This document shows, piece after piece, positions 44,910-53,005 of a stretch of DNA of 60,552 bases. Each line of letters starts with the position of its first letter. Position 1 is the first letter of the stretch. The translations under genes were made by a program, and so were the position numbers. Source of the DNA: Arboricoccus pini (GTDB taxonomy: Bacteria > Pseudomonadota > Alphaproteobacteria > Geminicoccales > Geminicoccaceae); NCBI RefSeq assembly GCF_900187945.1, contig NZ_FYEH01000019.1, positions 1 through 60,552 on the forward strand. Direction: 5' to 3'. The notes below the pieces were generated by a model. The model ran no database searches. It had not been told where the DNA came from and saw only the letters and a program-made list of their open reading frames with translations.

Positions 44910-45729
44910 TATAGCGCGTGTTGCGCGGATAGGCGCTGCCCTGGAGACGGGCCGCCGGCGGCCGGCCCATGAGGGGTGCCGCCCAGGCCGCGAAACGGTG
45001 CTGCAATGTCGGGTCGGGCTCGGTGCCAGACGTGCCCGTCAGTCGTTCCAGCCAGAAGGCTGGCGCTCCCGCCTGGCCCTGTCCGCGCGCCCAGAGTCGG
45101 CAGGCCGTCTGCGTCGGGGCTACGGGCTGGAGGATGAGGAGAGCCTCGCCGTCCAGCCCCCGCAGGTACACAAGGTTGGGAAACATCCAATGTCGCAGTA
45201 GGCCGCCCAGGCGGGGGGGCACCTCGTGCCAGGCCAGGGCCAGCATCGTCTGTGCCATCGCCCCGCCGTCCCGCCAGTCCGACAGGCCGTCGGGCAAGTG
45301 GAATTCCAAAGGTGCCCCGCTGGCGTGGACGAAGATCAGTCCTGCCTCTTCCCGTACGGCGAGCGGGGCCAACAATTCCGGCCTGGCGCCGCGAAAGGCC
45401 AGGCGCTCGGGTGCCTCCTCGTCCGGCAAAGGAGCCGGCAGCGGGCCGCGATCCAGGCTATAGCCGCAGGAGGTGAAGCCGCAGCGGATCTTGCGCCCGC
45501 TCCGGCATTGGATCGGCACCATGACACAACCGCCATGCTGTGCCCGGTTCAGCCGCGCGGCGAGGCCGCCCCTCGCCAGGCGCTCGACATGGATGCCGAG
45601 GCTGCCCAGCGTGTAGGGCAGGATGTCGCCCTCGGCCGGGATCTGCGCGCCAAGGCCGATGCAGGTCCAGACGAAGGGCCAGAGCCGCTCCTCCTCGAGG
45701 AGCGTGGTCGAGGCCTCGGGCGCGTTCAA
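44893..45729 (-). CDS. Rieske oxygenase-like protein lacking normal iron ligands
   Basis: Protein of 278 residues resembling the alpha subunit of Rieske non-heme iron oxygenases: LLEEERLWPFVWTCIGLGAQ and IPAEGDILPYTLGSLGIHVER match their N-terminus, and RHWMFPNLVYLRGLDGEALL their late barrel strand. The Rieske pattern C-x-H ... C-x2-H is not kept: the first pair aligns as A63-x-H65 and the second as C83-x2-T86. Cysteines at 68, 75, 83 and 88 instead make a C-x6-C-x7-C-x4-C cluster. It is about 100 residues shorter than active oxygenases, and no mononuclear-iron 2-His-1-Asp triad is visible. The start is TTG 45729, overlapping the stop of the amidase large subunit gene (TTGA). Confidence 0.72.
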   Translation of the reverse strand: MNAPEASTTLLEEERLWPFVWTCIGLGAQIPAEGDILPYTLGSLGIHVERLARGGLAARLNRAQHGGCVMVPIQCRSGRKIRCGFTSCGYSLDRGPLPAPLPDEEAPERLAFRGARPELLAPLAVREEAGLIFVHASGAPLEFHLPDGLSDWRDGGAMAQTMLALAWHEVPPRLGGLLRHWMFPNLVYLRGLDGEALLILQPVAPTQTACRLWARGQGQAGAPAFWLERLTGTSGTEPDPTLQHRFAAWAAPLMGRPPAARLQGSAYPRNTRYNVVVA

Positions 45730-48098
45730 GGCCGCAGGGCCGCCGGGTCGTAGTCGGCGCGGCCGCGCGGCTTGATCGCCTCGGGCGGCGGCGGCGGCAG
45801 GGGACCATCCTGCATGAAGCGGTCGAGGACGTTCTTGGTCAGCCGGGAGATATTGTTCCGGCCCTCGTTCCAGGGCAGTGAGCCGCAATAGGCGATCGAG
45901 CTGAAGGCAAAGCAGGCCCCGCCATTGGGCGTCTCATGGAAGGCGAGGTCGGCGCGCACGCGGGGATGCTGTGTGCCGTCGATGCCGGGCTGGCTCAGGC
46001 CGTAATATTCCATGACCAGCAGATAGGCCTCGGTGTGCCGGCCGGCGGACGTGGCCACGCCCAGCGTGTGGGGCGGCGAGCCCAGCATGGTATCGATGAT
46101 GTCGACCTCGAGGCCGGCGGCACCGCCGCCGCAAAGGCCGAAATTGCCCAGCTTTTCCTCATAGCCGATGCCCTCGAAGGCCCAGGCGATGCGCGGATCG
46201 AGGCTGTCGGGCGTGCGGGTGAAATAGGTCGAGACATCGAAGCCCTGCGCCGCCATGCCCGCGCCGGCCACGGCGTGCAGGTTGCGCCCGCGAAAGCGCC
46301 ACATGCCGCCAAGCTCGCCCGTGCTCTGATGATAATATTCGCCCGGGCCGGCCTGCCAGCCGCGAATGCCGGATTCGCAGCGCCTGAGCTCGGTGACGAC
46401 GCCGCGCCCCAGATGGTCGTAGCCCGGATGATAGGTCTGCACCCAGTACCAGCCATCGCCGCCCAGATACATGAGCCGGCCGCCGCGCTGCGTGTAATCG
46501 TGCAAGGCATCGATCTGCGGCCCGGAATTATGCTCGGGATGCGAGCCCGTCAGGACGACATTATAGCGGGAGAGGCGACTCAGCCCCTCATAGGTAAGGT
46601 CCTCGTCGGTGAAGACCTCATAGTCATAGCCCATGACGTCCAGCCAGTAGATCAGATGCAGATCGGCCGGATACTGCCAGGGTGCCTGGGCGATGAAGCT
46701 GTCATATTTGGGGCGCATCGAGAGGATGGGCCGAAGGCGCGTCGAGAAATGGTTGCCGCTGCCATCCGTGTGCACGTCATATTGCGAGGCGCCATATTCG
46801 CGGTGCTCGGCAAGGAACAGGTTCTGATCCTGCATGATCGGCACGCGAAAGGAGAGCAATTCCGCGCCGGCACCATTCGTCGCCATGTGCTCGTTGGCAT
46901 AGGCCATGTAGCTGATCGTCGGGATCATGACGCCGATCTTCTTGGCGGGCGAGCCCAGCCTGGCCACCACCCAAAAGGGCACGTAATCCTCATCGCCCTC
47001 GCTGGTGGTCAGCTTCAAGGCGTAGGAGCGGCTCTCCTGCGTGGCTGGTACCTCCCAGAAAAGACTCTCCTCCCAGCGGGCATCGTCCAGGTCATCGTCA
47101 TGGAAGTGGATGGCGCCATACTCATCCCTGGCGTGCTTCCAGTCGAAATTCTCGCCTTGCCAGTTATGCCCGGTGACCGCCCGGAGCGGGCAGTTGACCA
47201 GGGTGGCGTCGAGCTTGAACGGTCCGGCATCCGTGGCGGTCAGGGTGGGGATGCCGATGCTGAAATCCCAGGCCGCCACGAGGTCGGCGGCCAGCGCCGG
47301 CGTCGGGCCCGCATGGGTGCGCTCTGTGAGGCCGCGCGCGGCACCCGCCTTCAAGAACTCGATCTCAAGCCTGGAGAGCGCGCGGCTGGCGAGACGCGGC
47401 CCGTCGATCTTGCCGTTATAATGCCCGATCGTCACATGGCCCGAGGGATGCTGCCGGTTGCCGGGCGCCGCGGCGCCGGCGAAGGCGGCCAGGAGCAAAG
47501 GTGCCGTCGTCTTTCCTGCCCCCAGAGGAAAATGGGCCTCGACCGGCGCTGGAGGCGGGTCCAGCGCATAGACGATCTGCGGCTCGTGATGGAGGACGGC
47601 CTTGCCGGTCGCCGCATCGTAACTCGCCGCCACGAAATGCCAGGCATGGTCGCGCAAGGGATAGGAGGAGCGCAGGCTCTGCGTACCGACGCGCAGCTCG
47701 ACATGGCCGTGAGCGTCCAAGAACAGGCCGTACCCCTGCCCTTCGCTCCATTTGGTGAGGATTCCCTGCGGGCCGTGGCGCCAGTAATGCGGGTCGGTCC
47801 TGGGCGTGGTCGGCCAGATCCAGCATTGCAGCGTGAAGCTCGCGGGGGCAAGGAGCGGATTGTCGGGCACGAAGCCGTAGGAACCGCTGGCGATGGTCTG
47901 CCGCCGACCTGGATAGACGCCCTCGGCCGTCGAGGGTACGGGCCGCTCGATGAACCCCGGACCGCGGGGATTGGTATCGCCCAGCACCATCTCGACGATC
48001 TCCGCGCGAAACGCGGAAGGGCCGTCGCAATTGACATAGAAGCGTATCAGCTCGCCCGGATGGACGCTGAACTTGTCGGCATAGCCAGTAAGGCGCAT
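45726..48098 (-). CDS. N,N-dimethylformamidase-like large (beta) subunit
   Basis: Protein of 790 residues related to the large subunit of N,N-dimethylformamidase, an iron-dependent hydrolase of dialkylamides. A LamG-like beta domain (about 85-250, FTLQCWIWPTTPR and HVELRVG) is followed by a glutamine-amidotransferase-like catalytic domain. The Paracoccus enzyme binds iron with Tyr399, Tyr440 and Glu521 (from memory). Here TISYMAYANEH (Tyr400), YGASQYDVHTDG (Tyr440) and GSHPEHNSG (His520, Glu522) fit. The substrate need not be dimethylformamide. The small subunit gene precedes it by 78 bases, and the Rieske-like gene follows in an overlap. Confidence 0.87.
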   Translation of the reverse strand: MRLTGYADKFSVHPGELIRFYVNCDGPSAFRAEIVEMVLGDTNPRGPGFIERPVPSTAEGVYPGRRQTIASGSYGFVPDNPLLAPASFTLQCWIWPTTPRTDPHYWRHGPQGILTKWSEGQGYGLFLDAHGHVELRVGTQSLRSSYPLRDHAWHFVAASYDAATGKAVLHHEPQIVYALDPPPAPVEAHFPLGAGKTTAPLLLAAFAGAAAPGNRQHPSGHVTIGHYNGKIDGPRLASRALSRLEIEFLKAGAARGLTERTHAGPTPALAADLVAAWDFSIGIPTLTATDAGPFKLDATLVNCPLRAVTGHNWQGENFDWKHARDEYGAIHFHDDDLDDARWEESLFWEVPATQESRSYALKLTTSEGDEDYVPFWVVARLGSPAKKIGVMIPTISYMAYANEHMATNGAGAELLSFRVPIMQDQNLFLAEHREYGASQYDVHTDGSGNHFSTRLRPILSMRPKYDSFIAQAPWQYPADLHLIYWLDVMGYDYEVFTDEDLTYEGLSRLSRYNVVLTGSHPEHNSGPQIDALHDYTQRGGRLMYLGGDGWYWVQTYHPGYDHLGRGVVTELRRCESGIRGWQAGPGEYYHQSTGELGGMWRFRGRNLHAVAGAGMAAQGFDVSTYFTRTPDSLDPRIAWAFEGIGYEEKLGNFGLCGGGAAGLEVDIIDTMLGSPPHTLGVATSAGRHTEAYLLVMEYYGLSQPGIDGTQHPRVRADLAFHETPNGGACFAFSSIAYCGSLPWNEGRNNISRLTKNVLDRFMQDGPLPPPPPEAIKPRGRADYDPAALRP

Positions 48099-48176
48099 TC
48101 GATTCCTCTTTGCGACGACGTCGCACCGGGGCTGGCCCGGCGGCAGCGGGCCCGATGATGACGCAAGAAGCCGGCC

Positions 48177-48611
48177 CTAGAGCCAGTTGTGGCGGCCGCG
48201 TTTCCAGCCTTCGTCGAAATGTTCCGGCATGCCGTCCTCCGCCGCCATCTCGTCCAGGCGGCGAAGGAAGATGGCGTGCTGGACCTCCTGCTCGTCGGTA
48301 AAGACGCACTCGTCGACGAAGCGGGGCGGCACGCCCGGGACGCCCGAGAGCCGCGCGATGCGCCACTCGGCGTCTACCTTGGTGCAGACGGCCACGAGCT
48401 TGCCCCGGGTCGGCTGGCCGCGCATGCGCTGGAGCACCGCCCGGAGAAGCGGGTCCTCGGTGATGCCCCCTGACAGCGACGTCGTGTCGCCCGGTGAGCC
48501 GCAGCGCAGGATGGCGCAGCCGGCTACCCCCTTCATAGAGCGGATGCAGCGCTCATGTTCGTCGATCAGTCTCTGCCGCTCGGGAGTGCCCGGACCGGGG
48601 ATGGTGATCAT
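48177..48611 (-). CDS. N,N-dimethylformamidase-like small (alpha) subunit
   Basis: Protein of 144 residues. The C-terminal part (EWRIARLSGVPGVPPRF, DECVFTDEQEVQHAIFLRRL) corresponds to the end of the 15-kDa small subunit of dimethylformamidase, recalled as ERFKTEEEAMHAVFLRRIE. The N-terminal 85 residues diverge. ATG 48611 has AAGG at a good distance. It is the first gene of a four-gene operon that continues with the large subunit, so an alpha-beta complex is expected. The small subunit is needed for stability in the known enzyme. Confidence 0.78.
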   Translation of the reverse strand: MITIPGPGTPERQRLIDEHERCIRSMKGVAGCAILRCGSPGDTTSLSGGITEDPLLRAVLQRMRGQPTRGKLVAVCTKVDAEWRIARLSGVPGVPPRFVDECVFTDEQEVQHAIFLRRLDEMAAEDGMPEHFDEGWKRGRHNWL

Positions 48612-48741
48612 GTCCGACCTTGGCTGATCTAAGGAATGGCGGCCGTCCTGGCCGCGCTCGGGACCAGGGAACGCAAGTTTTATTCCAAAGCCGGGCCGCC
48701 CTGCCCCCGCGTGACTGAAAAATCGACCGAATCACTGCTGT

Positions 48742-48755
48742 TTGACCTTGGTCAA
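48742..48755. promoter_or_regulatory. FNR/FixK-type box
   Basis: TTGACC-TT-GGTCAA, which satisfies the FNR/FixK pattern TTGA-N6-TCAA with 6-base perfect arms. It lies 55 bases before the alcohol dehydrogenase start and 131 bases before the divergent amidase small-subunit start. It probably activates adh under low oxygen, and an effect on the divergent operon is possible. Confidence 0.65.
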
Positions 48756-48809
48756 TGCCGGGGAGGAAAAACAGTTCATATTGTCATGCAGACAAGCAGG
48801 AGTCCGGCG

Positions 48810-49838
48810 ATGACGAAGACCATGAAAGCCGCGGTCGTGCGCGAGTTCGGCAAACCGCTCGTGATCGAAAATGTACCCGTGCCGGTGCCCGGGCCGGGTG
48901 AGGTGCTCGTCAAGACGGTCGCCTGCGGCGTCTGCCACACGGACCTGCATGCGGCCGACGGCGACTGGCCGGTCAAGCCGACACTGCCCTTCATTCCCGG
49001 CCACGAGGCAGCCGGCATCGTCGTGGCCGTGGGTCCGGGGGTCACTGAGGTGAAGGAAGGCGACAATGTCGGCGTCGCCTGGCTGCACGATGCCTGCCTG
49101 CGCTGCGAGTATTGCGAGACCGGCTGGGAAACGCTTTGCGAGCACCAGCATAATTCGGGCTACAGCGTGAATGGCGGTTTTGCCGAATATGTGATCGGCG
49201 CTGCTCCCTTCGTCGGCAAGCTGCCGAAGAAAGTCGATTTCGCCGCAATCGCCCCCATCCTTTGCGCCGGCGTCACGACCTATAAGGGTCTGAAGGAGAC
49301 CGAGGTCCGGCCGGGCGAGTGGGTGGCGATCTCCGGCGTGGGTGGCCTGGGCCAGGTCGCCATCCAATATGCCAAGGCCATGGGGCTGCACGTCGTTGCC
49401 CTCGATATTGCCGAGGACAAGCTGGCCCTGGCAAAGGAGACCGGTGCTGATGCCGTCGTGAATGCCCGCTCCGCCGATGCCGTGGCGGCGGTGCTCGAGG
49501 CAACAGGCGGGGGTGCCCATGGCGTGCTCGTCACCGCCGTCTCGCCGCCGGCCTTCAGCCAGGCCCTGGGCTTCGTCCGTCGGCGGGGCACGGTGGCACT
49601 GGTCGGCCTGCCGCCCGGCCAGTTCCCCACTCCCATTTTCGACGTGGTGCTAAAGCGCATCACCGTGCGCGGCTCGATCGTCGGCACCAGGCGCGATCTG
49701 GCCGAGGCCCTGGCATTCGCCGCCGAGGGCAAGGTGAAGTCGACCATCAAGAGGGCCCCGCTTGAGAAGATCAACGAGATCTTCACCGACCTTCGCGCCG
49801 GCAAGGTCGAGGGACGCATGGTGCTCGATTTCGCCTAA
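48810..49838 (+). CDS. adhP: Zinc-dependent alcohol dehydrogenase, AdhP type
   Basis: NAD-dependent medium-chain dehydrogenase of 342 residues interconverting alcohols and aldehydes. The catalytic zinc ligands are in [18 protein letters not shown] and FIPGHEAAG. The structural zinc has four Cys in [15 protein letters not shown], and the cofactor motif is [20 protein letters not shown] precedes ATG 48810; the frame is open upstream but not family-like. An FNR/FixK box in the promoter suggests expression in low oxygen. It ends about 100 bases before a very strong hairpin. Confidence 0.93.
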   Translation: MTKTMKAAVVREFGKPLVIENVPVPVPGPGEVLVKTVACGVCHTDLHAADGDWPVKPTLPFIPGHEAAGIVVAVGPGVTEVKEGDNVGVAWLHDACLRCEYCETGWETLCEHQHNSGYSVNGGFAEYVIGAAPFVGKLPKKVDFAAIAPILCAGVTTYKGLKETEVRPGEWVAISGVGGLGQVAIQYAKAMGLHVVALDIAEDKLALAKETGADAVVNARSADAVAAVLEATGGGAHGVLVTAVSPPAFSQALGFVRRRGTVALVGLPPGQFPTPIFDVVLKRITVRGSIVGTRRDLAEALAFAAEGKVKSTIKRAPLEKINEIFTDLRAGKVEGRMVLDFA

Positions 49839-49944
49839 GGCCGGCCAGACCGGGGCAGTGCCCTCGGCCTCGAGCGACACCCGGCGCCAGCTTGCGGCCA
49901 TGCGGCCATGCACGAGAGGCCGGCTTCTCCCCTACAGATCTCGC

Positions 49945-49997
49945 CGCTAGTCTTCCCTCCGGGCCGCCGCGACGGCGGCCCGGAGGGAAGACTAGCG
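49945..49997. repeat. Perfect 25-bp inverted repeat (long hairpin)
   Basis: Left arm 49945-49969 and right arm 49973-49997 are exact reverse complements around a CGA loop. With one bulged base the pairing extends a further four bases on each side. The arms contain CTTCCCTCCGGGCC and GGCCCGGAGGGAAG. There is no T tract on either strand, so it is not a textbook terminator. It lies between the adh stop and the GFA gene start. Confidence 0.9.
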
Positions 49998-50012
49998 GGA
50001 GACGCGGGCCAG

Positions 50013-50438
50013 ATGGTGAACGAGGCAAACGTTCGAGCCGGCCAGTGCCATTGCGGCGCGGTGCGCTTCGAGGTGACGCTCAGCGACGGCTTCAACACGA
50101 TCCGCCGCTGCACCTGCTCCTATTGCCGGATGCGTGGCGCCGTCGTCGCCATGGCGGCCATGGGGGGCGTCAAGGTCCTGCGGGGCGAGGACATGCTGAC
50201 GACCTATCGCTTCCATAGCCGGTCGGTGCAGCATTTCTTCTGTTCCCGCTGCGGCATATATACCCATCATCAGCGCCGCTCCGACCAGAATCTCTACGCG
50301 GTCAACGTGGCCTGCCTGGAAGGGGTCAGCCCGTTCGACTTCGCCGAAGTGCCGGTCATGGATGGCATCAATCATACCAACGATACGGGCAAGCCGACGC
50401 GCCGGGCAGGCACGCTCCGCTTCATCCCGGCCGACTGA
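50013..50438 (+). CDS. GFA-domain zinc protein
   Basis: Protein of 141 residues in the GFA (glutathione-dependent formaldehyde-activating enzyme/centromere V) family. Zinc-binding cysteines are visible in QCHCGAVRFEV, CTCSYCRMRGA and FFCSRCGIYTHHQ. Family members are mostly uncharacterised, and formaldehyde activity should not be assumed. ATG 50013 gives the normal N-terminus; an upstream ATG at 49908 would read through the long hairpin. It starts 16 bases after that hairpin. Confidence 0.88.
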   Translation: MVNEANVRAGQCHCGAVRFEVTLSDGFNTIRRCTCSYCRMRGAVVAMAAMGGVKVLRGEDMLTTYRFHSRSVQHFFCSRCGIYTHHQRRSDQNLYAVNVACLEGVSPFDFAEVPVMDGINHTNDTGKPTRRAGTLRFIPAD

Positions 50439-51707
50439 CGATCGCCGCCCGCTTGGGCGGCCCGCCCTCGTGAACGTCGGACATGGGCGATGTCGTCGAG
50501 GTCGAGGACAGAGATGCCTACACGCCACCACCGGACCGCGTGAGTAAGACGACAGCGCTGCTGGCTCGCGCCGCATTGCCCGGCAGGAAGCCCTGCGGCG
50601 CCACGCAACAGTCTATCAACCCAAGATGAATAACTATGCCCGCGGATGTCCCGGCAAGAAGCGTTTCTCACGCCACGTCGGCGCGGGCCGCGAGGCCGGG
50701 ATGCTCCGCGCCGAAATTCCGCGGTCTGGCGATGACGAGGCCATCCTCCGCCTCAACCGCCATAAGATGAATCTCTCCTAAGCTTCATTCAACCTAAGAT
50801 GCTCGTTTGCAGTTGGCGTCAAGATCGCTTTATCGCCGCCGGTTGCTTGGCCCGATTTGAGCTCAATTGCTTGCCTTATCTGGGATCGGCGCCGTTCGGA
50901 ATGCCGCGATACCTCCCATAGGCGGAAAGTTTTTTGCAACCCTTAGGCAAAACGCTAGACAACTTAAGGGTTAACCAATATCGTTCATTCTATCCTCTAG
51001 ATTGGATGGCGGACGGAATGTTCCAGTTGATTTCGGCGATGTTCGCCCGGCTGTTCGCGTCAATCGACGACGAAGATCAAAGGCTCATGGACGCGCTCGG
51101 CGCCAAGGTCCAAGTCGTCTTTCTGGACTAGACAAATGATCAACCTTACGTTGCGGAGCGTCGAGCCAGAATCGCAGCAAGCCGTCAAAGGCATCCCTGT
51201 CTGGCTAGGACTTGGCGGCGCTTTTGCCGCTTCCGCCGTGCTCTGGACGGTAGGCTGGCTGTCGCTGGCATCACTGGCAGCAAAATAAAGCCGGGCCGCC
51301 GCCTTCTACATTCGACCTCATCGCACCATGTGGCGGGAGGCAGAAGCTGACTTCTCCCAGCTTCGATGGCTGAGCCACAAGCTCGCCGCTTGGAACCCTG
51401 AAATCCATGGCCGCTGGAACCGCGCCAAGCGGACTCGAGCACACCTTGGCGGCGACCTGCCTGAGAGCGCCCCGCGCCGAACGCCCGACCCTGAAGAACC
51501 ATCAGGCCCAAGATCGCAGGTTTATCATCGCCCCGCGTCGACGCACCCCGATCCACGGTTAGCGCTCTGACCGCTCTCGTCGGACACACGCCGGAACCCA
51601 TCAGGCGACGCGCCCCTCTCCCGCGCAGATCGAAGCGGCGTGGCCCGCAAACAGGCCACGGCCTTTTCACTTGCATCAGCCGCGCAAATTGCGTAGATCG
51701 GCCCACA
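50439..51707. other. Intergenic region with only doubtful small frames
   Basis: About 1.3 kb. Apart from a doubtful 50-codon membrane peptide at 51136 and a 65-codon frame just before it (50934-51131), I see no supported gene. The part from 50790 to 51000 is less GC-rich than the surroundings. There is no recognisable RNA gene or mobile element. Confidence 0.4.
51136..51288 (+). CDS. Possible small membrane protein (50 aa)
   Basis: ATG 51136 to TAA 51286-51288. The peptide starts MINLTLRSVEPESQQ and has one hydrophobic segment (VWLGLGGAFAASAVLWTVGW). It directly follows another small frame (stop at 51131), so the two could be a unit. No clear ribosome binding site and no family match. Confidence 0.3.
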   Translation: MINLTLRSVEPESQQAVKGIPVWLGLGGAFAASAVLWTVGWLSLASLAAK

Positions 51708-51719
51708 TAAAACGTTTCA
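51708..51719. promoter_or_regulatory. LacI-family operator candidate
   Basis: TAAAACGTTTCA, one base from the palindrome TGAAACGTTTCA often used by LacI-family sugar regulators, 36 bases before the lacI-type gene. Autoregulation is likely. I did not find a second copy before the transporter operon. Confidence 0.5.
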
Positions 51720-51754
51720 AGAGCACGCTCAGCGTGCGATCATGGGAAGCTATC

Positions 51755-52873
51755 GTGCCGGCAAAGCGCGGCCCTTCACGCCCGACGGTTCTGGATGTCG
51801 CACGCTTGGCGGGCGTCTCGCCGGCCACCGTGTCGAACGTCCTGACCGGGCGGCGCGTCCGCGCTGAGTCCGCGCAGCGGGTCAAGGAAGCGGCATCCAG
51901 TCTGGGATACGCCGTCGACAGGGCCGCATCGCAGCTCAGAAGCGGCCGCGCGCGGGTGGTGGCCATGCTGGTGCCGAGCCTGGAAAATCCGTTCTTCACC
52001 TCAATCGTCGCGGCGGTCGAGCGGCGACTTCGGACGGATGATCACGATCTTGTCGTCGCCAGTGCGGCGGACGATGTGGCAACCGAACACAGCCGGCTGC
52101 AAGCCCTGCTCTCCTGGCGGCCGGCTGGCATGATCGTCATCCCCTGCACCGACGACTTTGCCGGCGCCAGCCTACTGGCGGCGGCGGGAACACCTTATGT
52201 CGTCCTTGACCGTGTGGGCGGTGCGCACAGCGCCGATACGGTCGCTGTAGACAATGTAACAGCAGGACTCGAGGCGGCCCGTCACCTGATCGACCTTGGC
52301 CATCGACGTCTCTTGATCGTCGCATCGGCCAGAACACTCAGCAACATCAAGCTGCGCTGCAAGGGCATCGTCGAGGCCTGTGCGGCGGCCGGCCTGGAAG
52401 AGCCCGCCTTGATCGAGGTCGGCTTCGATCTCGAGAGCGCAGTCGACCGTCTGCAGACCTGGCTCAGCACGCATGAGCGGCCAAGCGGGATCATCGCCCT
52501 TACCAACTTTGCCACTTTGGGCGCCCTTGCCAGTCTCGCGCGTTTTTCCGTCAGCATCCCGGGCGAAGTCTCGCTGGTGGGGTTCGACGATTATGCCTGG
52601 ATGCGGGCGGCAGCACCCTCCATCACCGCGATCCGGCAGCCCGTCGAAGCCATGGCGGAGCTGGTCTGGGATCGCCTGCGCGCGCGGATCGATGGTGATA
52701 GCAGCCCGGTCGTCCAGGCAATGCTGCCGGTCTCGCTGGTCATCCGCGCGTCGACGGCCAGATGCCAGACGGGTGATCCGGCCGCCGGGCTACCGGGCCA
52801 GGGTCTGCGCCGGCCATCGCGTACGGGCGGGAGGCAGCGGGAGCAGGGAACCGGGAGAGGCGCCAAGGCATGA
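51755..52873 (+). CDS. LacI-family transcriptional regulator
   Basis: Sugar-responsive DNA-binding protein of 372 residues. The helix-turn-helix is PTVLDVARLAGVSPATVSNVL, the hinge helix lies in ASSLGYAVDRAASQLRSG, and a periplasmic-binding-protein-like effector domain follows (RVVAMLVPSLENPFFTSIV ... GEVSLVGFDDYAW). I prefer GTG 51755; the frame is open back to ATG 51671, but the extra 28 residues are not LacI-like. The C-terminal 30 residues are a basic tail. It sits 132 bases before the sugar operon on the same strand and is its likely regulator. Confidence 0.9.
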   Translation: MPAKRGPSRPTVLDVARLAGVSPATVSNVLTGRRVRAESAQRVKEAASSLGYAVDRAASQLRSGRARVVAMLVPSLENPFFTSIVAAVERRLRTDDHDLVVASAADDVATEHSRLQALLSWRPAGMIVIPCTDDFAGASLLAAAGTPYVVLDRVGGAHSADTVAVDNVTAGLEAARHLIDLGHRRLLIVASARTLSNIKLRCKGIVEACAAAGLEEPALIEVGFDLESAVDRLQTWLSTHERPSGIIALTNFATLGALASLARFSVSIPGEVSLVGFDDYAWMRAAAPSITAIRQPVEAMAELVWDRLRARIDGDSSPVVQAMLPVSLVIRASTARCQTGDPAAGLPGQGLRRPSRTGGRQREQGTGRGAKA

Positions 52874-52892
52874 GCACAAATCGCCGGAGATC

Positions 52893-53005
52893 TTGCGAAG
52901 TCTTCGACGCGATGATAAAGTAAATAAATAATAATATATTCATCATCAAAGCAATAAAAGATGGTGAATTAAAAAATACGCGATCAAATCAGGGAGATGT
53001 GATCC
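52893..53005 (+). promoter_or_regulatory. AT-rich promoter region of sugar operon
   Basis: A stretch of about 90 bases (52910-52990) that is mostly A and T in an otherwise GC-rich window. A possible promoter is TTGCGA (52893-52898), a 17-base spacer, then TAAAGT (52916-52921). GATGAT (52911-52916) and ATCATC (52942-52947) form a spaced inverted repeat that could be an operator. AGGGAG (52991-52996) is the ribosome binding site for the gene at 53006. Confidence 0.45.

Noticed and set aside
44893-45729. Calling the gene an active aromatic ring-hydroxylating dioxygenase
   Set aside because: Two of the four Rieske ligands are absent, no mononuclear iron triad is visible and there is no reductase or ferredoxin gene nearby.
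45936-48158. A 740-codon open frame on the plus strand
   Set aside because: It is antisense to the dimethylformamidase-like large subunit, whose domains and metal ligands are recognisable. The antisense product has no family pattern.
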